A DNA stretch of 5,114 nucleotides, from contig JALHTD010000165.1 in assembly GCA_022865555.1 (NCBI GenBank), positions 1 to 5,114 on the forward strand, written 5' to 3'. Below, piece by piece: positions 1 to 5,114 of this stretch. How positions within the stretch are numbered: the stretch's first letter is position 1; each line of letters starts with the position of its first letter. A model generated the notes under the pieces. It saw only the letters and a list, made by a program, of their open reading frames with translations. It had not been told where the DNA came from and made no database searches. The stretch comes from Thermoanaerobaculaceae bacterium. GTDB taxonomy: Bacteria; Acidobacteriota; Thermoanaerobaculia; Thermoanaerobaculales; Thermoanaerobaculaceae. The translations under genes were made by a program, and so were the position numbers.

Positions 1-363
1 CCCGCAGTTCTTGCGCCCACGCCTCAGCCGGTCGCGGCCGTGCGCACCTTTGAGCCGACGCCGGGCCCGCCGCCGCCAACTCCCACAACGGCACCCGAGC
101 CAGGAGTGCTCATCGTCCGAGCGGGGCAGGCACCGTGCTGGGTCGAAATCCGCGTCACGGGCGAGAAACCCGTGGCTCGGCTCCTGCAAGCTGGCGCGAC
201 ATGGGAGGTCCCGGCCGGGGGGAGGGAAGTCGAGCTCGTCCTGGGAGACGCCGGCGCGGCAAGCGTCGAGTACATGGGCGAGATCCGCAGCCCGGCGGGA
301 GCTTCCGGCGCCGTGGCCAGATTCCGCATGACCGGTACGCCGGTGCCCAGGGGCGCGCGGTGA
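1..363 (+). CDS. rodZ: RodZ-like protein, C-terminal part (DUF4115-type domain); cut by left edge
   Basis: The reading frame is open from the first base to a TGA at 361-363 (120 visible codons), so this is the 3' end of a longer gene. Codons 1-34 are rich in Pro, Thr and Ala, which fits the flexible periplasmic linker of RodZ. Codons about 36-85 resemble the RodZ C-terminal domain: a CWVEI motif at 46-50, then LLQAGATWEVP, then LVLGDAGAASVEYMG. In known RodZ proteins this beta-rich domain lies in the periplasm, while an N-terminal helix-turn-helix domain in the cytoplasm contacts MreB and helps set rod shape. That helix-turn-helix domain and the membrane segment would lie upstream and cannot be checked here. 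A GTG at 40 would give a shorter protein, but the homologous linker continues upstream, so an internal start is unlikely. Other proteins carry DUF4115-like domains without being functional RodZ, so the symbol is probable rather than certain. The stop overlaps the next gene's start (TGATG). Confidence 0.72.
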   Translation, partial: PAVLAPTPQPVAAVRTFEPTPGPPPPTPTTAPEPGVLIVRAGQAPCWVEIRVTGEKPVARLLQAGATWEVPAGGREVELVLGDAGAASVEYMGEIRSPAGASGAVARFRMTGTPVPRGAR

Positions 364-1445
364 TGTCCGCCTCCGGCGGAATCTCGAGCGTCGCCGAGCT
401 GCTCGTCAAGATCCGGCAGGGAATGGCGCCGCGTGCCCTGAGGCTGTTCGCGGCCCAGGGGTTGCTACCGGTCAGCCGCGAGGAGCTCATCCGCGTGAAC
501 CTCATCCTCACGGCGGACGGCGACCAGGAGATCGCCGGGGCTGCGCAGGCGACCCTGGCGGGCTTCACCACGGACAACTTCATGGCCGTGCTCCAGGTCG
601 ACGACGCGGACGCGCTCGAGCTCGACCTTCTCGCCCGCTGCCGGCAAGACGAGGCACTGTGGCAGGCGATCATCCGCCATCCCAAGAGCGCGAACGAGAC
701 GCTGCGGTGGGTGGCGCGGCTCGCCCCGCCGGTGACCCAGGACGTGCTCATCACCAACCAGGTGCGGGTGCTCGGCTGCCTGGAGCTGCTCGAGGATCTG
801 CGCGTCAACCCACAGGTCACCCAGGAAGTGCTGCGCCGCGTGCGTGAGTTCGAGGAGGAGTTCCTCCAGAAGGCGATCGTCTGGGCTTCCGCCGAGGGGC
901 TGCCTTCCGAGATTCTCGAGATGCCGTCGATCGAGCAGGTTCTCGCCGAGCTCAGGGCCATCGGGATGCAGCTCCCCGGAGGCGAGATCGAGATCGAGAG
1001 GCTGGTGTTCGAGCTCGAGCCCGGGGCACCCGAGGAGCTCCGCGACGCCGGCGCGCGCATTGGCCAGATGAACACCGCCCAGCGCGTGCTGCAGGCCCTC
1101 CGGGGCACACGCGAGGAGCGTCTGCTCCTGGTGCGGGACCGCAGCCCACTGGTGGTGCGCGCCGTGATGCTCAGTCCGAAGCTGAACGAGATCGACGTCG
1201 AGCGCATCGCGGGGATGCGTGCGACGAACGAGGAGGCGCTGCGCATCATCGCATCGCGGCCACGGTGGCTGAGGCGCTACGGAGTGCTGCGCAGCCTCGT
1301 TTTCAATCCGAAGACCCCACCGGGTATTGCGCTACAATTGGTTCGGCGACTGTCGCAGAGGGACCTGGTACTGATCAGCCACGACCGGGGGGTTTCGGAG
1401 ACGGTCCGCCGGGTGGCAAAGGATATGGCGGACCATCGACGGTAG
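363..1445 (+). CDS. Conserved-type hypothetical protein with HEAT/LRV-like helical repeats
   Basis: This 360-residue protein is not assigned to a named family. The ATG at 363-365 overlaps the upstream TGA by one base, and an AGGGG at 349-353 lies 9 bases before it. An adjacent in-frame GTG at 360 is an alternative start. No signal peptide or membrane segment is visible, so it is probably cytoplasmic. The sequence is strongly helical and charged. A short motif recurs, with N, H or S followed by Pro and then an amphipathic helix: HPKSANETLRWVARL (106-120), NPQVTQEVLRRVREF (149-163), SPKLNEIDVERIAGM (271-285) and NPKTPPGIALQLVRRL (315-330). This spacing style resembles the alpha-solenoid repeats of HEAT or leucine-rich-variant proteins, which usually act as binding scaffolds. 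That role is inferred. No catalytic motif was seen. The tight coupling to the RodZ-like gene suggests a shared process, perhaps envelope growth. The C-terminus is basic (DMADHRR). Confidence 0.85.
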   Translation: MSASGGISSVAELLVKIRQGMAPRALRLFAAQGLLPVSREELIRVNLILTADGDQEIAGAAQATLAGFTTDNFMAVLQVDDADALELDLLARCRQDEALWQAIIRHPKSANETLRWVARLAPPVTQDVLITNQVRVLGCLELLEDLRVNPQVTQEVLRRVREFEEEFLQKAIVWASAEGLPSEILEMPSIEQVLAELRAIGMQLPGGEIEIERLVFELEPGAPEELRDAGARIGQMNTAQRVLQALRGTREERLLLVRDRSPLVVRAVMLSPKLNEIDVERIAGMRATNEEALRIIASRPRWLRRYGVLRSLVFNPKTPPGIALQLVRRLSQRDLVLISHDRGVSETVRRVAKDMADHRR

Positions 1446-1487
1446 CGCGGAGCGTCAGGGCAGGGGCCGCGGAGCGAAAGGGCAGGG

Positions 1488-2120
1488 ATGACCGACCGGC
1501 GAAGCTTCTACGAGATCCTGGGGGTCGGGTCTGCCGCCTCCCAGGACCAGATCAAGTTAGCCTTTCGCCGGCTCGCGAGGGAACGACACCCGGACCGCTT
1601 CAAGGGTGCCGCGCGTGCCCAGGCCGAGAAGGACTTTCAGGCCATCACCGAGGCATACAACGTCCTCCGGGATCCCACCCAGCGCGCCCGCTACGACCAG
1701 AGCCTGTCCAGCAAGACGTCGCAGCAGCTCTCCAACCCGCGCGATCTCGCACGGGTGCTGCTCGCCAAAGCCATGGGTCTGGTGAAGACAGGGCAGGCCG
1801 CGGAAGCCAACGAGTACTTCGCCCAGGCCATTGCTCACGATTCGGAGAGCGCCAAGGCGCATCACCTGTACGGTGTTTTCCTCTCGAGGCAGGTTGGCGG
1901 CCTCGAGGAGGGGCTTCGGCACCTCGATCAGGCCGTACGCCTGGAGCCCAACGACGTGAGGATCCTGATCGATGCTTCGAAGGCCTTTGCCCGCGCCAAG
2001 ATGCTCGCCAGGGCGACGCGCTTCGCCCAGCAGGCGGCGCAGCTGGCCCCCGGTGACCCCGCGATCGAGGCCTGGCTGGAGAAGCTCGCAAAGGGGACCG
2101 GCGGGGGAGGTTCTTTCTAG
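1488..2120 (+). CDS. J-domain (DnaJ-like) protein with TPR-like C-terminal region
   Basis: The protein has 210 residues. Residues about 6-70 form a complete J domain: FYEILGV at 7-13, the helix II segment IKLAFRRLARERHPD with the essential HPD at 34-36, and the helix III/IV segment ending YNVLRDPTQRARYD at 57-70. The HPD loop stimulates the ATPase of DnaK-type Hsp70. Residues about 87-200 look like two to three TPR helix pairs: LVKTGQAAEANEYFAQAI (98-115), GLEEGLRHLDQAVRLEPND (138-156) and ARATRFAQQAAQLAPGDP (174-191). The Gly/Phe region, zinc fingers and substrate-binding domain of DnaJ itself are absent, so this is a specialised co-chaperone that probably recruits Hsp70 to a partner bound by the TPR part. 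A Gly-rich tail (GTGGGGSF) ends the chain. The ATG at 1488 is chosen because the J domain starts right behind it, with AAGGG at 1478-1482 as a likely ribosome binding site. The gene follows the repeat protein by 42 bases with no obvious promoter between them. Confidence 0.93.
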   Translation: MTDRRSFYEILGVGSAASQDQIKLAFRRLARERHPDRFKGAARAQAEKDFQAITEAYNVLRDPTQRARYDQSLSSKTSQQLSNPRDLARVLLAKAMGLVKTGQAAEANEYFAQAIAHDSESAKAHHLYGVFLSRQVGGLEEGLRHLDQAVRLEPNDVRILIDASKAFARAKMLARATRFAQQAAQLAPGDPAIEAWLEKLAKGTGGGGSF

Positions 2121-2130
2121 CATGGTTCTC

Positions 2131-2137
2131 GGGGAGG
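2131..2137 (+). promoter_or_regulatory. Ribosome binding site deciding the GTG start of the PP2C gene
   Basis: GGGGAGG lies 9 bases upstream of the GTG at 2147-2149. No in-frame ATG, GTG or TTG occurs between the preceding gene's stop and this GTG. The phosphatase homology begins within a few residues of it, so this site fixes the start. Confidence 0.75.
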
Positions 2138-2146
2138 CGGCGGGCC

Positions 2147-2914
2147 GTGGTCTTTGAGTCCCTCGGGGTGACGGATCGCGGCCTGCGCCGCCACCACAAC
2201 GAGGACCAGTTCCTCATCCGTGACGACCTGACCCTGTTCGTGGTGGCGGACGGGATGGGTGGCCACGCCGCCGGCGAGGTGGCAGCGGACCTGGCGGTCC
2301 GGGAGGTGGAGCGGGTCGTCGAGACCACCAGGGACTACGAGGATGCCACCTGGCCCAGCGACTGGGACCCGCACCTCACCCTGAACGCCAACCGGCTGGT
2401 TCGCGCGATTGTGTCAGCCCACCGTCGGGTCACGGGGGCCGTCGATGTGGACACTGGCCTTCGGGGCATGGGCGCCACGATCGTGGCGGCCCTGATCGAC
2501 AACGACGAGAGGCAACTCACCGTGGCCCACGTCGGCGACAGCCGCGCCTACCTCTACCACAACAACGCCAGCGAGCTGATTACGTCCGACCACTCCTGGG
2601 TGCGCGAGCAGGTTGTGGCGGGTTTGCTGAGCGAGGAGGCCGCGCGCAACCACCCGCTGAAGAACGTCGTGACACGGGCGCTCGGTGGGACCCAGGAACC
2701 CGCCGTGGACATCGTGGAACGCAAGCTCGAGGTCGATGACCTGCTGCTGCTCTGCTCCGACGGCCTCACCACGATGCTCTCGGATCAGGAGATCAACGTG
2801 GCGCTCGGCCGCGGCAGGGACCTCAAGGGAATCGCTCAGCAGATGGTGCGGGAGGCCAACCGAAAGGGTGGCGTGGATAACATCACGATCATTCTGGCCC
2901 GCGCACTGCCTTGA
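2147..2914 (+). CDS. PP2C-family (PPM) Ser/Thr protein phosphatase, Stp/PstP-like
   Basis: This 255-residue cytoplasmic phosphatase covers a whole PP2C catalytic domain and little else, with no membrane segment. It would remove phosphate from Ser or Thr using two or more Mn/Mg ions. Family motifs appear in order: RGLRRHHNEDQF (11-22, with the phosphate-binding Arg and metal-linked Glu/Asp), VADGMGGHAAGE (33-44, metal ligands D35 and G36), GMGATIVAAL (107-116), VAHVGDSRAYLY (126-137), LITSDHSW (144-151), LLLCSDGLTTMLSD (200-213, metal ligand D205) and GGVDNITIIL (241-250, metal ligand D244). All key residues are intact, so an active enzyme is expected. Residues about 60-90 form an insert containing WPSDWDPHLTLNANRL, a pattern I recall from other high-GC Gram-negative PP2Cs. 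Translation starts at a GTG behind GGGGAGG. No partner kinase is encoded in the window. The position, 26 bases after the J/TPR gene, suggests a shared transcript with the RodZ-like gene. Confidence 0.95.
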   Translation: MVFESLGVTDRGLRRHHNEDQFLIRDDLTLFVVADGMGGHAAGEVAADLAVREVERVVETTRDYEDATWPSDWDPHLTLNANRLVRAIVSAHRRVTGAVDVDTGLRGMGATIVAALIDNDERQLTVAHVGDSRAYLYHNNASELITSDHSWVREQVVAGLLSEEAARNHPLKNVVTRALGGTQEPAVDIVERKLEVDDLLLLCSDGLTTMLSDQEINVALGRGRDLKGIAQQMVREANRKGGVDNITIILARALP

Positions 2915-2939
2915 CGCATCCCGCTCCCCGACGTATGGT
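2911..2939 (+). promoter_or_regulatory. Candidate sigma70-type promoter for the exported-protein gene
   Basis: TTGACG at 2911-2916 matches five of six bases of the -35 consensus. It is followed by exactly 17 bases and then TATGGT at 2934-2939 (four of six, with both the invariant-type TA and the final T kept). The -35 box overlaps the stop codon of the phosphatase gene. The predicted start of transcription, about seven bases past the -10 box, falls on or beside the A of the ATG at 2946, which would give a leaderless message. The alternative is that the -10-like bases are part of a ribosome binding site: GGTGATC at 2937-2943 can pair with the 3' end of 16S rRNA. The two readings conflict, so confidence is moderate. 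Confidence 0.42.
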
Positions 2940-2945
2940 GATCAC

Positions 2946-4223
2946 ATGAGGGCCGCACGCGCTCGCGCTGTGGTAGTTATTACTTCGCTCGCTGCCGCTG
3001 CCGCCGCTTCGCCGGCGCTGGGCGCGGCCCTGTTGAACGAGCGAGTGCGGGACGTGGTGTTCGAGGTTGAGCGCTCGCCCCGAGCACAGGCCGCATACGC
3101 CGCGTGCGCCGAGGTTGTCCGGATGCTGGGCCAGCGCGGCTGGGACGCCGAGCTGGTTCGAGTGAGGATCCAGGACAACCCCTTCGACGCAACCGCGTCC
3201 TCCGCCGACATCGTCCTGGGCGCTGGCGAACCGGGAGAGGACAGCGCTTTCGTCCTGGCCTCGACGATCGTCGAGCGGCAGCTCAGGCGTAGCACCGATC
3301 CCTCCACCGCGCACACCCTTGCGCAGTCCGTGGCGGCGCACCTGAGCGCCCCGAGCTCTGGCAAGCGTATGCGGTGGGAAGTGGGGTGGCTGGACCGCCT
3401 TGGCCGCGGAGACATCCTGACCACCGCGCTTCCGGAGGCGGTGTGGCGCGCCGGTGGCGACGCGGCGATCCGCCGCAGCGCGCGGGGCAGTTGGCCGGGA
3501 TCGGCCTACGAGGCGCTCGCGGCACTTGGAGTCGAGACACCCTTGGGCGAAGTCGGCGAGCTCGCCGTCGCCGGCCTGCTCGATCCCCAGGCCCTCGGCT
3601 TCCACCGGCCACCCGTTCCCGATTTTGCGCCTTCGATCACGCAGCAGGATGGCAACGTCCGGTTCGCAGGTGCAGGCATGCGAATCGTCGCACTTTCGGT
3701 TGACGCGAGCGCGGCCGCCGTCTTCCCCGTTCAAAGCGATCGGGTGGAGGCCTGGGTCGCGGTGCGCTACGCGCTCACCGGCGCGTTCGACGTGATCCCG
3801 CTGAACCCGCGCGCCGAGGTCGCCGTGCCAATGCAGGGGCTGGCGTGGGCGGGTGTCGTTGTCGTCGGCCTCGAGCCCGACGCGCACCTGTCCCTTGCCG
3901 TCCGGCCACTGGCCGACTACCCCGTGAGGATCGAGCGGTGGGACTTCCTCGCCGGGGACCGAGCGGTCACGCTCACCTGGGAAACCCAGCACCATGAGGG
4001 GCTTCGGGCCTTCGTCGTGGAGGCGCTCGAGAACAGCGACTCGTTCACATGGAACATACTCAGGCGCACGATCCTCCCCGTCGCCGACAATGGCGAGAGC
4101 TCTTTCGGCTACGCCTTCGTGGACGAGGAAACCGAGAACGTTGCCGCTTACCGGCTGCTCGCCCTCACAACGGACGGTTTCCTGGCCGAGGTGGGGTCGT
4201 TTCCTCTGCGCGGCAGACCGTAG
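2946..4223 (+). CDS. Exported protein of unknown function with C-terminal Ig/FN3-like beta region
   Basis: The product has 425 residues and I do not recognise the family. The N-terminus is a clear Sec signal: basic MRAARARA, a hydrophobic VVVITSLAAAAAA core, then SPALGAA with likely cleavage after residue 26-28. A mature periplasmic or extracellular protein is expected, with no further membrane helix and no lipobox Cys. Residues about 45-200 are mixed helical (AYAACAEVVRMLGQRGWDAELVRV, then SADIVLGAG near 86-94). Residues about 225-325 look beta-rich. Residues 341 onward (VTLTWET, then FVVEALE and VAAYRLLALTTDGFLAEVG) resemble the strand pattern of fibronectin-III-like modules in secreted proteins. 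No protease, hydrolase or metal-binding motif was found. ATG 2946 is chosen because the signal peptide starts there. The gene begins 31 bases after the phosphatase stop and may have its own promoter. It could serve envelope assembly or adhesion, but neither is shown. Confidence 0.88.
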   Translation: MRAARARAVVVITSLAAAAAASPALGAALLNERVRDVVFEVERSPRAQAAYAACAEVVRMLGQRGWDAELVRVRIQDNPFDATASSADIVLGAGEPGEDSAFVLASTIVERQLRRSTDPSTAHTLAQSVAAHLSAPSSGKRMRWEVGWLDRLGRGDILTTALPEAVWRAGGDAAIRRSARGSWPGSAYEALAALGVETPLGEVGELAVAGLLDPQALGFHRPPVPDFAPSITQQDGNVRFAGAGMRIVALSVDASAAAVFPVQSDRVEAWVAVRYALTGAFDVIPLNPRAEVAVPMQGLAWAGVVVVGLEPDAHLSLAVRPLADYPVRIERWDFLAGDRAVTLTWETQHHEGLRAFVVEALENSDSFTWNILRRTILPVADNGESSFGYAFVDEETENVAAYRLLALTTDGFLAEVGSFPLRGRP

Positions 4224-4241
4224 CCGGGAAACTCCCCGGGC
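4223..4241. terminator. Weak GC hairpin between convergent genes, possible terminator
   Basis: CCGGG at 4224-4228 can pair with CCCGG at 4235-4239 around a six-base loop. G4223 can also pair with C4241 if one G bulges. It sits in the 24-base gap between the stop codons of the exported-protein gene and the small membrane-protein gene, where a bidirectional terminator would be expected. No T run follows on either strand, so intrinsic termination here would be poor and the hairpin may be chance in GC-rich DNA. Confidence 0.25.
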
Positions 4242-4247
4242 AGGCTC

Positions 4248-4475
4248 CTAGACCAGCACCAGCCGCAGCATCCCCCACGCCAGCAAGCCCAGCACGAGGA
4301 GCGGCAATGCCAGGACCAGGAACAGGGGCAACCCAAGCAATAGCAACCCGAGGCCGACGGTGGCCGCGATCGCGACCTTGACGAGCCCGAACGCGAGCTT
4401 GACCAGCAGCACCAGCAGGGCCACCGCGAACCCTATCGCCAGGAAGACGCCAGCGAGGGTCATGAGGGTCAGCAT
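4248..4475 (-). CDS. Small, extremely hydrophobic membrane protein (75 aa)
   Basis: The product is almost entirely Leu, Val, Ala, Gly, Ile and Phe. The only charged side chains are K26, K33 and R71, and there is no acidic residue. Two to three membrane helices are likely: about 6-25, 34-56 and 58-74, with P50 and P58 marking a kink or turn in LLLLGLPLFLVLALPLLVLG (44-63). K26 and K33 are seven residues apart and could lie on one face or line an interfacial segment. A real gene is supported by an AGGAG Shine-Dalgarno sequence 8 bases before the ATG, which is better than those of most genes here. It converges on the exported-protein gene and diverges from the PBP1B-like gene, separated from that start by 93 bases. 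I do not recognise a family. Possible roles are a membrane-stress or regulatory small protein, or a subunit of a membrane complex, but nothing in the sequence decides this. A shadow reading in the opposite strand is much less credible. Confidence 0.75.
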   Translation of the reverse strand: MLTLMTLAGVFLAIGFAVALLVLLVKLAFGLVKVAIAATVGLGLLLLGLPLFLVLALPLLVLGLLAWGMLRLVLV

Positions 4476-4483
4476 GGTGGTAT

Positions 4484-4488
4484 CTCCT
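4484..4488 (-). promoter_or_regulatory. Shine-Dalgarno site of the small membrane-protein gene
   Basis: On the minus strand the sequence reads AGAGGAGATACCACC directly before the ATG (complement of 4473-4475). The AGGAG core is 8 bases from the start codon. This near-ideal site selects M1 over the in-frame M5. Confidence 0.75.
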
Positions 4489-4553
4489 CTGCTGCAGAGT
4501 ACGAGAGTTGCCCCCGCGAGGTTCTTGGCGCCGCGGTGTTTTCCGGACCAGCC

Positions 4554-4559
4554 TAGAAT
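4554..4559 (+). promoter_or_regulatory. Candidate -10 box for the PBP1B-like gene
   Basis: TAGAAT matches five of six bases of the -10 consensus and is the only AT-rich hexamer in the short divergent gap. No good -35 lies 16-18 bases upstream (4531-4536 reads CCGCGG). Transcription would begin near 4566, leaving a leader of only about three bases before the ATG at 4569. A GAGGT at 4561-4565 could instead serve as a close ribosome binding site if transcription starts further upstream. Confidence 0.33.
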
Positions 4560-4568
4560 TGAGGTCGG

Positions 4569-5114
4569 ATGGGACTCTCCCGCCGGACGCGAATCATCCT
4601 CCGCTGGGGCGCGGTGCTGGCCGGCATCGGCCTCGGCAGCGTGGCGATCCTGCTCCTGTACGGCATCTCGCTCGTCGACCAGGCGCTCTCCGGGGCCTCG
4701 CAGCGCCCGACGACGCGAGTGCTGAGCGCACCGCTCGAACTCCGGGCCGGCGACCCGTGGGACGTGGCGGGGCTGCGGGCTTCGCTTCTCGCGCGCGGCG
4801 TCCCGGAGGCGGCCGGAGGCAGGCCGAGAGCAGGGGAGTTCACGGTGGGCAGCGGCTCGGTCTGGCTGGGCGTGGGCGTGGCCGGGGACCCTGAGGGCGA
4901 GGTGGGACTCGCCCCGACGCCGTCGGGGCTCATGCTCGCGAACGCGCGGGGTGCAGCGCTCGACTGCGTGGCCGTCCGACCCGCAGTCGTCGGGACCTCC
5001 GCACTGCGCGACGCGGTTCGGTGGCCCGTGCCGCTAGGTGCCATGGCACCAGTGCTCCTGACCGCAGTCGTGGACATCGAGGACCGCACGTTCCTCTCGC
5101 ACTCCGGTCTGTCC
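4569..5114 (+). CDS. mrcB: PBP1B-like bifunctional peptidoglycan synthase, N-terminal part; cut by right edge
   Basis: The frame runs open from ATG 4569 to the window edge (182 codons). An in-frame TGA at 4560-4562 excludes an earlier start. Residues 1-8 are basic and cytoplasmic, and 9-35 form one membrane anchor (IILRWGAVLAGIGLGSVAILLLYGISL). Residues about 48-140 resemble the UB2H region of PBP1B: TTRVLSAPLELRAGD, LRASLLARGVPE, GEFTVGSGSVWLGV and a later ALDCVAVRPAVVG. In E. coli this domain binds the outer-membrane activator LpoB. The GT51 glycosyltransferase domain then begins, with VLLTAVVDIEDRTFLSHSGLS at 162-182. E171 is the expected catalytic glutamate, in the EDxxFxxHxG motif that polymerises lipid II glycan chains. 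The transpeptidase domain must lie beyond the edge, so bifunctionality is inferred. A monofunctional transglycosylase is less likely because those lack a UB2H-like region. The cytoplasmic N-terminus is very short compared with E. coli PBP1B. Confidence 0.85.
   Translation, partial: MGLSRRTRIILRWGAVLAGIGLGSVAILLLYGISLVDQALSGASQRPTTRVLSAPLELRAGDPWDVAGLRASLLARGVPEAAGGRPRAGEFTVGSGSVWLGVGVAGDPEGEVGLAPTPSGLMLANARGAALDCVAVRPAVVGTSALRDAVRWPVPLGAMAPVLLTAVVDIEDRTFLSHSGLS

Noticed and set aside
155..1249. Long open frame on the minus strand (364 codons) opposite the helical-repeat gene
   Set aside because: Its composition is dominated by Ser, Arg and Thr with no domain signal. This is typical of the antisense frame that stays open when the real gene has high third-position G/C.
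1333..1338. TACAAT, a good -10-like hexamer inside the helical-repeat gene, possibly an internal promoter for the J/TPR gene
   Set aside because: There is no -35 match at the right distance (1310-1315 reads GAAGAC), and it lies about 150 bases from the next start.
1265..2056. Plus-strand open frame overlapping the end of the repeat gene and most of the J/TPR gene
   Set aside because: It is rich in Gly, Pro and Arg and conflicts with the well-supported J-domain frame.
2122..2157. Short ATG frame (11 residues) between the J/TPR and PP2C genes, a possible leader peptide
   Set aside because: It has no ribosome binding site of its own, no regulatory residue run and no attenuator-like hairpin, so it is probably chance.
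2889..3995. Minus-strand open frame of 368 codons opposite the exported-protein gene
   Set aside because: The product is rich in Arg, Gly and His with no recognisable motif. The plus-strand frame has a signal peptide and coherent protein composition.
4251..4420. Apparent CAG/CCAG-rich repeats
   Set aside because: These are leucine codons of the hydrophobic protein read on the opposite strand. The copies are irregular and do not form a tandem array.
4508..4894. Plus-strand frame across the start of the PBP1B-like gene, and the minus-strand frame at 4553-5089
   Set aside because: Both are out-of-frame shadows. The 4569 frame contains the membrane anchor, UB2H-like region and GT51 motif.

Overview
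The window is GC-rich throughout, and its real genes show the strong third-position G/C bias of a high-GC bacterium. Because of this bias, long open frames also appear on the opposite strand. The gene set points to a Gram-negative organism: the RodZ-type C-terminal domain and the PBP1B-like synthase with a UB2H-like region are typical of cell-envelope growth machinery in bacteria with an outer membrane. The style of the repeat protein, the J/TPR protein and the PP2C phosphatase recalls myxobacterial and other deltaproteobacterial lineages. That placement is inferred from general resemblance, not from a search.

Layout: positions 1-363 hold the C-terminal end of a RodZ-like protein (Pro/Thr-rich linker plus DUF4115-like domain). 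Its stop codon overlaps the start of an unrecognised, probably all-helical repeat protein (363-1445). Next come a J-domain protein with TPR-like helices (1488-2120) and a PP2C-family Ser/Thr phosphatase with an intact metal-binding set (2147-2914). These four genes run in the same direction with gaps of -1, 42 and 26 bases, so they probably form one operon. A fifth gene on the same strand (2946-4223) encodes an exported protein of unknown function. A promoter-like TTGACG-17-TATGGT sits directly in front of it, so it may also be transcribed separately.

The strand then changes. A 75-residue, almost purely hydrophobic membrane protein lies on the minus strand (4248-4475) and converges on the exported-protein gene across only 24 bases. 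From 4569 to the right edge, on the plus strand, runs the start of a bifunctional penicillin-binding protein of the PBP1B type. It is cut by the window just after the catalytic-glutamate motif of its glycosyltransferase domain.

Functionally, the two ends of the window concern peptidoglycan and cell shape (RodZ and PBP1B). The middle has a chaperone-type adaptor and a protein phosphatase, which suggests, but does not show, phosphorylation-linked control of envelope growth. No kinase, RNA gene, mobile element, CRISPR array or tandem repeat array was seen. No stretch over 300 bases lacks a gene.
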